64,000 bases of DNA from Nocardia alba NBRC 108234 (GCF_001612665.1 NZ_BDAX01000021.1:124001-188000); one strand, 5' to 3'. Counted from the first letter of the stretch, positions 1 through 9,125 are shown. Translations and numbers: made by a program. Notes: generated by a model from the letters alone, not told the origin.

Positions 1-29
1 GAGACTCCCGCACCGCAACGCGGTCACCC

Positions 30-58
30 GAGCTCCCCGCGCGAGCGGGGATGAGCCC
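30..58 (+). CRISPR. Terminal repeat of a type I-E CRISPR array
   Basis: A 29-nt unit with the typical actinobacterial type I-E structure: a short stem CCCCGCGCGAGCGGGG followed by ATGAGCCC. Bases 1-29 would be the end of the last spacer. The next 32 bases are not followed by a second repeat, so the array ends here and extends to the left of the window. The repeat orientation, compared with E. coli I-E repeats, puts the leader on the left and makes this the trailer-end copy. With only one copy visible, the call rests on length and consensus. Confidence 0.7.
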
Positions 59-90
59 GACGAGATCGACGCTGAGAGGTGGTTCGACGC

Positions 91-270
91 ATGACCGATC
101 TGGTGCCCGGATCCGAGTCCGACACCTGTTCGAGCACGCCCATGCAGCGCGTGGCGGGCCGACTGGAGCACGTTCTGCCCCCGGGCTGGCGGGTCGAGGT
201 CGTCGACCTGCCGGCCCGGGGTGAGGTGGCCGCGCAGCCGGTGCTGCGCGTCCACATGCCGGAGAACTAG
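91..270 (+). CDS. Small hypothetical protein (59 aa)
   Basis: A short acidic reading frame preceded by a good ribosome binding site (GAGAGGTGG, 73-81). I chose ATG at 91; an in-frame GTG at 79 would lie inside that site. No family is recognised. The C-terminal half (motif PPGWRVEVVDLP) looks like an ordered small domain. The gene starts 32 nt after the last CRISPR repeat and its stop overlaps the stop of the convergent aldehyde dehydrogenase gene. It could be a genuine small protein or a chance frame in high-GC DNA. Confidence 0.45.
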   Translation: MTDLVPGSESDTCSSTPMQRVAGRLEHVLPPGWRVEVVDLPARGEVAAQPVLRVHMPEN

Positions 271-1721
271 GACGTGGGGGCGGTCCACCCCATGGGCATC
301 AGGACCGACTTCTGCTCGCAGAACGAGTCGAGTCCCTCGGGCCCGTTCTCGCGGCCGACGCCCGAGTTCTTGTAGCCGCCGAACGGTGCGGTCGGGTCGA
401 AGGCGTACCAGTTGATCGCGAAGGTGCCGGTGCGGATGCGGGCCGCGATCTCGACGCCGTGCTCGATATCGGTGGTCCACACCGAACCGGCGAGGCCGTA
501 GTCGGAGTCGTTGGCGATAGCGATGGCCTCGTCCTCGGTCTCGTACGGGATCACCGAGAGCACCGGGCCGAAGATCTCCTCCTGGGCGATGGTGCTGGCG
601 TTGTCGACATCGGCGAAGATCGTCGGCTCGACGAACCAGCCGCGCTCCACGCCCTCGGGCCTGCCGCCGCCGAGGACCAGTCGCGCGCCCTCGGCCTTGC
701 CCTTGGCGATGTAGCCTTCCACGCGGTCGCGCTGCTTCTCGCTGATCAGCGGGCCGACCTGGGTGGCCGGATCGGTCGGATCACCGGTCTGCATGGTCTT
801 GACGTGCGCGACCAGCGCCTCGACGATCTCGTCGTATCGACTGCGCGGCGCGAGGATTCGGGTCTGCGCCACACAGCCCTGCCCGCTGTTCATCAGCCCG
901 GAGAACGCGAGCACGGGAATGCTCGCGGCCAGGTCGACATCGGGCAGCACGATGGCGGCCGACTTGCCGCCGAGCTCGAGCGACACGCTCTTGAGCTGCT
1001 CACCCGCCAGCGCGCCCAGCTTCCTGCCGACCGGAGTACTGCCGGTGAAGGTCACCTTGTCGACGCCGGGGTGGCCCGCGAGGTATTCGCTGGCTTCGGC
1101 GTCGGCTGGCAGGACGGAGAGCACGCCGTCGGGCAGGCCGGCTTCGGTGAAGAGGTCGGCGAGGATGTTCGCGGTCAGCGGGGTGAGGGGCGAGGGCTTG
1201 AGTACCACGGTGCAGCCGGCCAGCAACGCGGGTCCGAGCTTGTTCGCGGCGAGGAACAGCGGCACGTTCCAGGCGGTGATCGCGGCGACGACACCGCGGG
1301 GTTCCCTTGAGACGAGCGTGGTTCCGAACGGGCCGACTCGACTCTCGTTCCAGGCGAACGTCTTCGCGAGTTCGACGAGTGCGTCGAGTGCCGCGACGGC
1401 GGGAATCTGGTTGAGTGTCAAGCCCGCTAACGCTGTCGCGCCCATCTCCGCGGAGAGCGCGGCGAGCAATTCCGGCGAGCGCTGCTCGATCAGTCGCGCA
1501 ACTTTGCCGATTACCTCCGCTCGTTCCAGTGGAGGTGTGGATGGCCACGGCCCGCTGTCGAACGCGTCGCGCGCCGCGGCGACCGCCGCGTCGACATCGG
1601 CGTTCGTTACCGCAGGCACGCTGCCGACGGTCTCCTCCGTTGCGGGGGAGACCACGGAAATGCGGTCACTACCGGCCGGGGTGGTCCACTTCCCGCCGAT
1701 GAACAGACTGTCGTAGTGCAT
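267..1721 (-). CDS. NAD(P)-dependent aldehyde dehydrogenase (Rv0223c-like)
   Basis: A full-length aldehyde dehydrogenase of 484 aa, oxidising an aldehyde to the acid with NAD(P)+ in the cytoplasm. Visible signatures are the cofactor-fold WNVPLF (151-156) and FTGS (225-228), the general base E249 in LELGGKS, the nucleophile C283 in GQGCVAQTRI, EEIFGPV near 385, and the C-terminal PFGGYKNSGVGREN. It is first in a block with the gene order of M. tuberculosis Rv0223c onward. The promoter carries a perfect match to the KstR operator consensus, so derepression during sterol use is likely. The physiological substrate is not evident from the sequence. Confidence 0.93.
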   Translation of the reverse strand: MHYDSLFIGGKWTTPAGSDRISVVSPATEETVGSVPAVTNADVDAAVAAARDAFDSGPWPSTPPLERAEVIGKVARLIEQRSPELLAALSAEMGATALAGLTLNQIPAVAALDALVELAKTFAWNESRVGPFGTTLVSREPRGVVAAITAWNVPLFLAANKLGPALLAGCTVVLKPSPLTPLTANILADLFTEAGLPDGVLSVLPADAEASEYLAGHPGVDKVTFTGSTPVGRKLGALAGEQLKSVSLELGGKSAAIVLPDVDLAASIPVLAFSGLMNSGQGCVAQTRILAPRSRYDEIVEALVAHVKTMQTGDPTDPATQVGPLISEKQRDRVEGYIAKGKAEGARLVLGGGRPEGVERGWFVEPTIFADVDNASTIAQEEIFGPVLSVIPYETEDEAIAIANDSDYGLAGSVWTTDIEHGVEIAARIRTGTFAINWYAFDPTAPFGGYKNSGVGRENGPEGLDSFCEQKSVLMPMGWTAPTS

Positions 1722-1735
1722 GAGAACACGTTACA
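1722..1735 (-). promoter_or_regulatory. KstR-like operator, proximal half-site pair
   Basis: GAGAACACGTTACA fits TNNAACNNGTTNNA except for the first base. It abuts the start codon of the aldehyde dehydrogenase gene. Bases 1724-1736 form an inverted repeat (12 of 13) with 1754-1766, so the two sites face each other. Confidence 0.5.
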
Positions 1736-1754
1736 GTTTTGCGAGCGAATTGTC

Positions 1755-1768
1755 TGTAACCTGTTCTA
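1755..1768 (-). promoter_or_regulatory. KstR-like operator, perfect consensus match
   Basis: TGTAACCTGTTCTA matches TNNAACNNGTTNNA exactly, the published KstR consensus for sterol-catabolism genes of mycobacteria and rhodococci. It is nested within a perfect AGCGAATT/AATTCGCT inverted repeat (1744-1751 and 1768-1775). A separate small hairpin lies at 1830-1849. Confidence 0.6.
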
Positions 1769-1931
1769 ATTCGCTGTGGCGCAACGACTGTGAAGATTGC
1801 GAATTCCAACCTGTCTGTTCGCTTTTCAGGGAACGCACTATTGCGTTCCGCTGGTGAAAAGGGGATGCTTTAGCAACTGATCAGCTCGCTCGATTCATCG
1901 GACATTAACAGCGAATTGGGGAGACCGACTG

Positions 1932-2228
1932 ATGGCTGTGCAAGTGATCGGCCGATCGTTGATGACCAGCGACCAGACCGACCATCAAGCGAAAAGTGTG
2001 GGCAGTGGCGGATGGGTCGTCTCATTCCTGCCGGGCCGCACACTCACGATCGAGCAGGCGACTGCCGCTATCCAGGCCGCTGAGGCGGTCGCGATGGTCG
2101 GCGCGCTCGCCGACCAGGTCGGCCTGACCACATTGGAGACCGTCGGCCTGGCGATTCAGGAATCGCCGTGGGTCAGGGTGCTACCCGAGCCGATGCGGAG
2201 GTCGCGGCGCTTGAGCTGGCTGGCGTGA
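1932..2228 (+). CDS. Hypothetical protein (98 aa)
   Basis: Starts at ATG after GGGGAG and is transcribed away from the aldehyde dehydrogenase, sharing its 210-bp upstream region. The sequence has a GGWVVSFLPGR segment and an alanine-rich helix (ATAAIQAAEAVA). No signal peptide or membrane segment is visible, and I do not recognise a family. An internal ATG at 1974 is an alternative start. Its stop abuts the stop of the convergent methyltransferase. Confidence 0.6.
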   Translation: MAVQVIGRSLMTSDQTDHQAKSVGSGGWVVSFLPGRTLTIEQATAAIQAAEAVAMVGALADQVGLTTLETVGLAIQESPWVRVLPEPMRRSRRLSWLA

Positions 2229-3029
2229 TCATGGTTTGGTAGCCACCACCACAAGATTGCTGACCAGTAGCTCTCGGGCGACCGGAACTCGGACCAGCCA
2301 CCAGGCCCAGTGCGGGTGATAACGCGGAAAAACAGTCCGCACGTCGGCTGGAGTGGTTGCCGCCCAGTGCAAACCCTCCGCTGCCGTCACCGCGAACAGC
2401 GAGCGGCCGAACCTGTTCTTCGGTTCGAATCCGTGCTTGCGCCGGTACCGGCGGGCCGCGTACTCGCCACCGAGGTAATGCCACAGGCCGGTCTCGTGCC
2501 CACCGAACGGCCCGTGCCACACCGTGTACGAGTACACGATGAGGCCGCCGGGCTTGGTCACCCGCACCATCTCGTCCGCCATCAGCCACGGCTGCGGCAC
2601 GTGCTCGGCGACGTTGGACGAGAAGCAGACGTCGAAGGCGTTGTCGCGGAACGGCAGTGCCATGCCCGATCCGCGCACCGAACCCGACACCCGCAGCCCG
2701 GCCGCGTGCATCTCCGACGGGTCGGGTTCCACCGACACGTAGCGCGCGCCCACCGTGGTGAACTCGTCGGCGAAGTAGCCGGGGCCGCCGCCGACGTCGA
2801 GGACGACGGTGTCGGTGAGGTCGCGGCCGGTGAGGTCGGCGTAGAAGTCGCCGATCAGCTGCGCGCTGTCGGTGGCGATGCCGCCGTAGAAGCGGGCCGG
2901 GTCGGACTGCTCGAAGCGGAAGCTGGTGAGCAGGCGTAGCGAGCGGCGCAGGGTGGCGCGGCGCGCGAACCTCGATCGGTCGCGTGGCTGGACGGGCTGT
3001 TCGGTTCTCGGCTGGGTGGCGGTCGGCAC
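2229..3029 (-). CDS. Class I SAM-dependent methyltransferase (Rv0224c-like)
   Basis: A methyltransferase with motif I VLDVGGGPGYFADEF, an acidic ribose-binding residue in VSVEPDPSEM, motif DNAFDVCFSSNVAEHVPQPW and a C-terminal LLVSNLVVVATKP strand. The frame is open upstream as far as 3320, but the extra N-terminus is low-complexity proline-rich. GTG at 3029, giving 266 aa, fits the family, whose members begin near FARRATLRRSLRLL. The neighbourhood, shared with mycobacteria, suggests modification of a cell-envelope glycolipid or glycan. The substrate is unknown. Confidence 0.85.
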   Translation of the reverse strand: MPTATQPRTEQPVQPRDRSRFARRATLRRSLRLLTSFRFEQSDPARFYGGIATDSAQLIGDFYADLTGRDLTDTVVLDVGGGPGYFADEFTTVGARYVSVEPDPSEMHAAGLRVSGSVRGSGMALPFRDNAFDVCFSSNVAEHVPQPWLMADEMVRVTKPGGLIVYSYTVWHGPFGGHETGLWHYLGGEYAARRYRRKHGFEPKNRFGRSLFAVTAAEGLHWAATTPADVRTVFPRYHPHWAWWLVRVPVARELLVSNLVVVATKP

Positions 3030-3259
3030 GGGCAGGAGTTTATGGGCAGACCCTTCGGTCGCGGCTGGTGGTGGGGGCGTTGGGTGGGTGGGGTGCGGTT
3101 CGGGCGGTTGTGAACGGGGGATGTGGCGTGGTCGAGGGCCGCGGTTGGTGAGGGTCTGGGGAGGATCGCGTGATGTGGGCGGGCGCTGCGGATACGTCCG
3201 TGTTGCGTGGAGCACACCGGCTAGTGTGGGGTCCGACGTTTGTCTGCCCACCGAACCGA

Positions 3260-4441
3260 ATGCGAGCCCCGACCGTGCGTGAAGTCCTCCTACTCTGCTG
3301 GCGTGACACCGGGCACCCACAGGGTGGCGGCAGCGAACGGTATCTGGAACAGGTCGGCGCTCAGCTGGCCGCGCGCGGCATCAAGGTCACCCTGCGGACG
3401 GCGGGTTATCCCGGTGCGCCCAAGCGTGAGCGGATCGACGGCATCGACATCAGTCGCGCCGGTGGGCGCTTCACCGTGTACCCCCGCGCGCTCGCCGCCA
3501 TCGTGGCCGGTCGGCTCGGTATCGGCCCCCTGCGCGGCCTGCGCCCCGACGTCGTGATCGACACCCAGAACGGCATCCCCTTCTTCGCCACGGCCACAGG
3601 CGTGCCCTCGGTGGTGCTGGTGCACCACGGGCACCGCGAGCAGTGGCCGGTCGCCGGTCGCCTGGTCGGGCGGATCGGCTGGTGGATCGAGTCCACGCTG
3701 TCTCCGCGCGTGCACCGCGACAACCAGTACCTGACCGTGTCGCTGCCCTCGGCCGAGGAACTGTCGGTGCTCGGGGTGGACCGTGAGCGCATCGCCGTGG
3801 TCCGCAACGGTGCCGAACCGGTCCCCGCCGAGGTCGTCCCCGGCGACGACGTCACCCGCGCCACCCATCCGCGCATCGCGGTCCTGTCGCGCCTGGTCCC
3901 GCACAAGCAGATCGAAGACGCCCTCACCGCGGTCGCCCACCTGCGCGACCGCTTCCCCGACGTGCATCTCGACGTCATCGGCGGCGGCTGGTGGGCCCCC
4001 AACCTGCGCGCCTGCGCCGATGCACTCGGCATCGCCGACGCCGTCACCTTCCACGGCCACGTCGACGAACGCCGCAAACACGAGATCCTCTCGACGGCCT
4101 GGGTCCACGTGATGCCCTCGCGCAAGGAAGGCTGGGGCCTGGCCGTCATCGAAGCGGCCCAGCACGGCGTCCCCACGATCGGCTACCGCAGCTCCCGTGG
4201 CCTCACCGACTCGATCGTCGACGGCGTCACCGGCCTGCTGGTCGACGACGCTCCCGCGCTCGCCACCGCTGTCGGCGACCTCCTCGCCGACCCCGACACC
4301 CGCCTCGTCATGGGTGAGAAGGCCAGGGCGCGCGCGGGCGAGTTCTCCTGGGAACAGACCGGCGCCGGCGTCTACGAGGTGCTGGCGGCCGCCGCGAGTG
4401 GCCGCAACGTCAGCGGTTTGGTCTCGCCCACCCGGGCCTAG
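3260..4441 (+). CDS. GT4-type glycosyltransferase (Rv0225-like)
   Basis: A retaining GT-B glycosyltransferase of about 393 aa. The N-terminal domain has the LLLCWRDTGHPQGGGSERYLEQ sugar-acceptor loop. The C-terminal domain has the GT4 donor motif MPSRKEGWGLAVIEAAQHGVPTIGY with its EX7E pair. I chose ATG 3260; GTG 3275 (VREVLLLCW) is equally good. It is divergent from the methyltransferase and its stop overlaps the stop of the next, convergent gene by 4 nt. It probably builds an envelope glycan or glycolipid with its neighbours; the sugar is not predictable. Confidence 0.9.
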   Translation: MRAPTVREVLLLCWRDTGHPQGGGSERYLEQVGAQLAARGIKVTLRTAGYPGAPKRERIDGIDISRAGGRFTVYPRALAAIVAGRLGIGPLRGLRPDVVIDTQNGIPFFATATGVPSVVLVHHGHREQWPVAGRLVGRIGWWIESTLSPRVHRDNQYLTVSLPSAEELSVLGVDRERIAVVRNGAEPVPAEVVPGDDVTRATHPRIAVLSRLVPHKQIEDALTAVAHLRDRFPDVHLDVIGGGWWAPNLRACADALGIADAVTFHGHVDERRKHEILSTAWVHVMPSRKEGWGLAVIEAAQHGVPTIGYRSSRGLTDSIVDGVTGLLVDDAPALATAVGDLLADPDTRLVMGEKARARAGEFSWEQTGAGVYEVLAAAASGRNVSGLVSPTRA

Positions 4442-6309
4442 TTACCGGCATTCTCTCGCTCCGCTCGCCGGGCGCCCGTCCGGTCCGGGCACAGTGCCGC
4501 GCCGATCAGTCCGGTGAGCAGCAGGGTCACCCAGAGCAAGTGGGCCGCAGTGGAGATGCGGCGCTGGGTTGGGCTCGCGGTGTCGAGAACGGCCGGGGAG
4601 GAGACGCGGTAGAGGGCCAGGTCCTTGTCCTGGTACCGCACTTCGGCCGTGGTGAGAGTTTTCGCGGAATCGCCGAGCGGGCCGGGTGTGGTGCGTTCGA
4701 TCAGAATCCAGCCGACGCCGAGGGATGCCAAATCGGTGGCCGGGGCGCCGTCGAGCAGTGCTTGCTCGACCGCGCGGGCCCGGTTGCCCTCGCCGGTCAC
4801 CGCGTAGCCGCGGACTCGGAGTTCGCCGGTTTGCAGGACGTCGTTGGGGAGGATACGGGGCGCCGGGTCGAGGACGGGAGCCTTTCCGCTGTAGGGGAAT
4901 CGGCGAAACATCCCGGCCGGGAGGACCGCGACATCGCCGGGGGCGTCGATGTGGTCGACGACCTGTTCCCAGCCCGCGGGGTAGTGGACGGGGCGCATGC
5001 CGCCGCCGACACCCCAGGCGAGATCGGCCGACGGGAGGATGAGCAGTAGAACGAAAACAATTGCGGCCGGGCGATATTCGGTCCGGCTTTCGCGAATTGT
5101 CTTATCTGCGTTGTTGTCGTTCGGCTCGGTGGCGGAGGACCGCTCGGTGAACAGTCGGCGGACCGCCACAGTGACGGTTCGGCACGCGGCCGCCGCGCAC
5201 AGCGCGTAAGCGGGCATCGCCAAGGCCACGTACTTCTGTGTATCCCGGAGCAGCCCGGCGCCGGGCACGTGCACCACCAGCCATTCCCCGGCCGCCAGAC
5301 CCCAACCGGTCGCGCCGAGGGCGGGCAGCACGATCGCCACCGCCGCGATCACCAGCAGCGTTCGCCCGTCACGTCCGCTCGCCCATACCGCCCGCACCCC
5401 GCACGCGACGATGCCGAGCAGTACGAGCGTGCCGACAAGGGCGAGCGGGGTCGTACGGCTCTCGGGTACCGCCTCGCCGTTCCAGATCCCACCCAGCCCG
5501 GCGAGGCTGCCGAGCGTGCCGAGCCACGGTTCGGCCCGCGCCGCGAACGCCGAGACCCCGGCGGGGTCCGACGGCTCGGCTCCCGATCCGAGCACGGTCG
5601 CGGTCAGCCAGGGCGCGCAGGTCGCGATCCACAGGACGGTGGCGGGGAGGAAGGCTCGGCGCCCGACCAGTGCCAGCCCGATGATCGCGGCCAGCAGGGA
5701 ACCGGTCGGGGTCAACCCGGCCGCCGCGAAGCTCGCGGTCAGCGCTGCCCAGCCACCCAGCGTTCCGGCGCGGTTGACGAATCCGCGGTGCCGGTTCATC
5801 CCCGAGGTGTCGACGGATTCGCCACGATCGGCGCGGACCGCCCCGTTCGAGCGGGTTCGAATCCGCGCGGCGGCCAGTGCCGCCCATGGCAGCGCGGCGT
5901 ACCCGGTGAGCAGACTCCAATGCCCCTGCAGAAGTCGTTCGGCGACATAGGGATTCCACAGCGCCAGCGTCGCGGCGACCAGTTGCGCGCCGGTCGACGC
6001 GCGGACGAACCGTCGCGCGAGGACCGCCGCACCGTAGCCGGCCGACCACAGCGCGACGATCAGGGTTGCCTTCACCAGGATGCCGCCGTCGATCACCAGC
6101 GACAGCGCGGCGAGCACGGCGTCTTGCGGAACAGCGCGGGGCGCGGCCGCGCCGACGCCGAGGGCCGAATCGGTGAGAAAGGAACGCGGGGTGCTCACCG
6201 CGTCGCGCAGCAGTAGATAGCCCGATCCGGCGAGCGGTCCGACGATGATCATCGTGAGCAGCGCGCAGTATCCGGCCACCAAAGCCCTTGCTCGACCGCT
6301 ACCCGTCAC
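4438..6309 (-). CDS. Polytopic membrane protein, GT-C-like (Rv0226c-like)
   Basis: About 623 aa with many hydrophobic segments and a motif ALWNPYVAERLLQGHWSLLTGYAALPW that is typical of actinobacterial GT-C/mannosyltransferase-like membrane proteins. A later soluble stretch contains VLPAGMFRRFPYSGKAPVLDPAPR. The start is GTG 6309 with AAGGTG upstream; GTG 6315 also works, and the longer open frame to 6453 is low-complexity. It is positioned as Rv0226c in mycobacteria, near aftD. A role in handling polyprenyl-linked sugars during envelope synthesis is an inference. Confidence 0.8.
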   Translation of the reverse strand: MTGSGRARALVAGYCALLTMIIVGPLAGSGYLLLRDAVSTPRSFLTDSALGVGAAAPRAVPQDAVLAALSLVIDGGILVKATLIVALWSAGYGAAVLARRFVRASTGAQLVAATLALWNPYVAERLLQGHWSLLTGYAALPWAALAAARIRTRSNGAVRADRGESVDTSGMNRHRGFVNRAGTLGGWAALTASFAAAGLTPTGSLLAAIIGLALVGRRAFLPATVLWIATCAPWLTATVLGSGAEPSDPAGVSAFAARAEPWLGTLGSLAGLGGIWNGEAVPESRTTPLALVGTLVLLGIVACGVRAVWASGRDGRTLLVIAAVAIVLPALGATGWGLAAGEWLVVHVPGAGLLRDTQKYVALAMPAYALCAAAACRTVTVAVRRLFTERSSATEPNDNNADKTIRESRTEYRPAAIVFVLLLILPSADLAWGVGGGMRPVHYPAGWEQVVDHIDAPGDVAVLPAGMFRRFPYSGKAPVLDPAPRILPNDVLQTGELRVRGYAVTGEGNRARAVEQALLDGAPATDLASLGVGWILIERTTPGPLGDSAKTLTTAEVRYQDKDLALYRVSSPAVLDTASPTQRRISTAAHLLWVTLLLTGLIGAALCPDRTGARRAERENAGN

Positions 6310-6443
6310 GTCCACGCACCTTACGTCCCGGCGGGCGTCGCCGTGGCCGGGGTCGAATAGGCGCTGTTCGGGGCCGAAAAGCAGGAAGGTGAGTCCGCTC
6401 GGACTCACATTTTCGGGGTTGGCGTGATGGCGCCCACAGTGAA

Positions 6444-7703
6444 GTGCGACCATGGGGCGTGTCCTCAGTCCGCCGCCCGCCTGTCGTCGCCGATCTGACC
6501 TGGGTCACGGCAGGTGCCATGACCGCCAACGTCGCCGGTTACCTGCTGCAATTGCTGGCGGCGAGCTGGTTGGGGGTCGAGGGGTACAGCGAGTTCGCGA
6601 GCTTGCTCGCGGTGCAGCTGCTGTGCGCTGTCCCCGCCCTGGCGATGCAGAACGTGGTGGCGCGGGAGGTGGTGCGCGGGGCGTCCTCGCGTGCGGTGCG
6701 GGCGATGATGTGGCGCTGCGCCGCCCTGGTCGCCGCCGTCGCGGTGGTGCTGATTCCGATGGTGGTCGGGCTGCTCGACGTGGGAGTGTGGGCAGCCGCC
6801 GGTGCGCTCGGCGCGGCGCCCGCGTTGGTGATCCTCTCGGGCGAGCAGGGAATCCTGCAGGGCGGCAATCACTTTCGCGCGCTCGCGACCGTGCTGGCGA
6901 TGGCGGGTACGGCGCGGGTGGCACCGGCGCTGCTCGCGCTCGCGCTCGGCGGCGGTGCGGCCGGTGCGCTGTGGGCCGGCGCGGCGGGCATCGTCGGCGC
7001 GGCGATCGTCGCCGGTCGCATCGCGCGCGGGACCACCGCGCCCGCGGCTGACAGCGGCGCGGGGGACAGCGGTCAATCGGCGCTGACGAAGACCGTCGGC
7101 GTCGTGCCGGTACTGCGCGCTGTGCAGGTGCAGGCGGCGCTGATGGCGCTGTCCTCGGTCGACCTGATCGTGGTCCGCGTCGTCCTCGACGAGGTCGACG
7201 CGAGCCGCTATTCGCTGGGCACCATCGCCACCAAGATCGCGTTCTGGCTGCCCCAGGCGGTCGGCGTCGTGCTGTACCCCCGGATGGCCGAGCCGACGCA
7301 TTCGGCCAGGGCGATCCGCGACGCGCTGTCGGTGCTCTCGGCGATCGGTGTCGTCGCGGTGCTTGGTGCGGCTCTGGCGGCCCCGCTGGCCCCCCTGTTC
7401 GCCGGCGCCGACTATGCACCCATTCAGGGACTGCTCTGGCTGTTCGCCCTGCACGGGGCGATCCTGGCGGTGTTGCAGGGTGCTCTGCTCTCGGCCATCG
7501 CGGTCGAACGCACCGCCTTGGCCGCCGTCACCTGGATCGGCCTCGCCGTCGAGGTGGGGCTGATGCTCGCCTTCGCCCGCACGATCGAGTCCACGATCGG
7601 CACGGCGGTCTCCGTCGCGGCCGTCACCACCACGATCGTCGCCGCCGTGGTCCTTCGCGCCGCCCGGACCCACCCGGCTCCGGCGAACCCGATCCTGAGC
7701 TGA
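6444..7703 (+). CDS. Oligosaccharide flippase-like membrane protein
   Basis: About 419 aa, almost entirely hydrophobic helices (roughly 12), with the N-terminal pattern GYLLQLLAASWLGVEGYSEFASLL seen in Wzx/MviN-type polysaccharide exporters and YSLGTIATKIAFWLPQAVGVVLYPRM in the middle. It probably flips a lipid-linked glycan across the plasma membrane. The start is either GTG 6444 or GTG 6459; the region before it is shared with the divergent membrane-protein gene. I do not recall an obvious counterpart at this place in M. tuberculosis, so it may be a lineage-specific addition to the arabinan block. Confidence 0.75.
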   Translation: MRPWGVSSVRRPPVVADLTWVTAGAMTANVAGYLLQLLAASWLGVEGYSEFASLLAVQLLCAVPALAMQNVVAREVVRGASSRAVRAMMWRCAALVAAVAVVLIPMVVGLLDVGVWAAAGALGAAPALVILSGEQGILQGGNHFRALATVLAMAGTARVAPALLALALGGGAAGALWAGAAGIVGAAIVAGRIARGTTAPAADSGAGDSGQSALTKTVGVVPVLRAVQVQAALMALSSVDLIVVRVVLDEVDASRYSLGTIATKIAFWLPQAVGVVLYPRMAEPTHSARAIRDALSVLSAIGVVAVLGAALAAPLAPLFAGADYAPIQGLLWLFALHGAILAVLQGALLSAIAVERTALAAVTWIGLAVEVGLMLAFARTIESTIGTAVSVAAVTTTIVAAVVLRAARTHPAPANPILS

Positions 7704-7744
7704 CCGAACCCCCGGGTTCGCCCGAGGCATCCCCGGAGAACACG

Positions 7745-7773
7745 AACAGCCCCGGTCGAAGACCGGGGCTGTT
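7745..7773. terminator. Bidirectional stem-loop terminator
   Basis: A 13-bp perfect stem (AACAGCCCCGGTC paired with its complement) around a 3-nt loop, lying between the converging stops of the flippase-like and DUF3068 genes. Confidence 0.8.
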
Positions 7774-7788
7774 GTGGAGGGTGTGCGC

Positions 7789-8979
7789 CTATGGACGTTT
7801 GTCGATGTCGATCTGTTCGGTGGGCGTGTCGTAGTCCCCACGGGGGAACTGGGTCGTCGGCGCGTCGTCGCCGTCCCATCGAGTAGCCGCGGTGTCATCG
7901 CGCGCGGTGGTCGGCGCGGGTGTCGGACGTGATCCGCGCGGACTCGCGTGCGCCGGGGTGCCGCCGCCACGCAGTCCGAGGAACAACCCCGCCAGCAGCG
8001 CCAGCACGCCGAGCACGCCGAGCACGATCGGCACTACCCGCCCGAACAGCGAGATCTTGTCGATGTTCTCCTTGGCGATGGAGATCTGCGACTCCACGGT
8101 CGCCTCGTCGAACACGATGTGCGACTTGAGCGCCGTCACCTCGGGCTTGTCCCCTGACCGCGCGTAGAACAGGTGGATCGATTCCCCACCCTTGATCACG
8201 GTGCCGGTCTGCGGCTCGACCCACAGGTCACGCACGTTGGTGTAGTAGCGCGTCATGGTGACCGGGGTGTCGCCACCCTCCACGCCCCACTTGGCGGCGG
8301 GCAGGGTGAGCCGGTTGGTCGGTGACTGCACGACGTCCCAGGTGCTGGTGACCGGCGCGGTCATCTGGAACCGGTACACCTTCATGTTGTTGATCTCGGT
8401 CTCTTCGATGAAGTTCGCGTCGAAGGACTTGCGCACGTTGATGTCGAAGTACGGGTAGGTCTTCTTCTCGGTGCCGATCGGGAAGCGGTAGCCGAGGCCG
8501 GTGTGCTGCACCGGTTCCATGACGCTGCCGTCCTTGTTGACGGTCACCGCGATCGACCCGTTGGGGTCGGCGTCCACCGGCATGCCGCTGGTGCGCGAGA
8601 TGGTGACACGGTCGATGGTGGCGGTGAGCAGGCCGGTATCGCCCTGCACATCGGTGCGCCGCAGTGTCTGACCTGCCTGCAGCGTCATGTCGTCGGCGTC
8701 GGAGGGCTCCTCGACGGTGACGAAACGCTGGGAGATCAGTGGCACATTCTTGTTCACCACGGCGGCACCGTCACCGGAGGTCAACGACTTGGAGTCGAGG
8801 ACGAGGCTTTCCTCGCCCTTCTGACTCTCCGCGATCGTCGTGATCTCGAGATCGAGTGGAGTCTTGGCGACTTTGCCCACCGTGTAGGTGGGGATCATCA
8901 GCGCGGCGACGAGTAACGCCGCGCCCAGACCCACGAGCACGCAGGCGACCGTTCTTCTGGTACCGGCACTCAGTGCCAT
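7789..8979 (-). CDS. DUF3068 membrane-anchored protein (Rv0227c-like)
   Basis: A 396-aa protein with an N-terminal membrane anchor (residues about 9-30), a large extracytoplasmic domain, a second membrane helix (VVPIVLGVLGVLALLAGLF) and a proline/threonine-rich cytoplasmic tail ending TPTEQIDIDKRP. This architecture is the DUF3068 (PorA-like) family of mycolic-acid bacteria. The start ATG 8979 is preceded by GAGGAG. It is next to the Rv0228-like acyltransferase, as in mycobacteria. Biochemical function is not established; an envelope-assembly role is inferred. Confidence 0.85.
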   Translation of the reverse strand: MALSAGTRRTVACVLVGLGAALLVAALMIPTYTVGKVAKTPLDLEITTIAESQKGEESLVLDSKSLTSGDGAAVVNKNVPLISQRFVTVEEPSDADDMTLQAGQTLRRTDVQGDTGLLTATIDRVTISRTSGMPVDADPNGSIAVTVNKDGSVMEPVQHTGLGYRFPIGTEKKTYPYFDINVRKSFDANFIEETEINNMKVYRFQMTAPVTSTWDVVQSPTNRLTLPAAKWGVEGGDTPVTMTRYYTNVRDLWVEPQTGTVIKGGESIHLFYARSGDKPEVTALKSHIVFDEATVESQISIAKENIDKISLFGRVVPIVLGVLGVLALLAGLFLGLRGGGTPAHASPRGSRPTPAPTTARDDTAATRWDGDDAPTTQFPRGDYDTPTEQIDIDKRP

Positions 8980-9125
8980 GCAAACTCTCCTCGTCGTTCG
9001 AACACGGATGGCCCGGTGGTCTGGTATTGCGCCACAGGCACTCGTGAGCCCCGACACTAACAGCCCAGGCACGGAAGGTGCGGCGCTGCGCCGGGGAAAT
9101 CGCCGACACGGCAGACTGGACCCCG

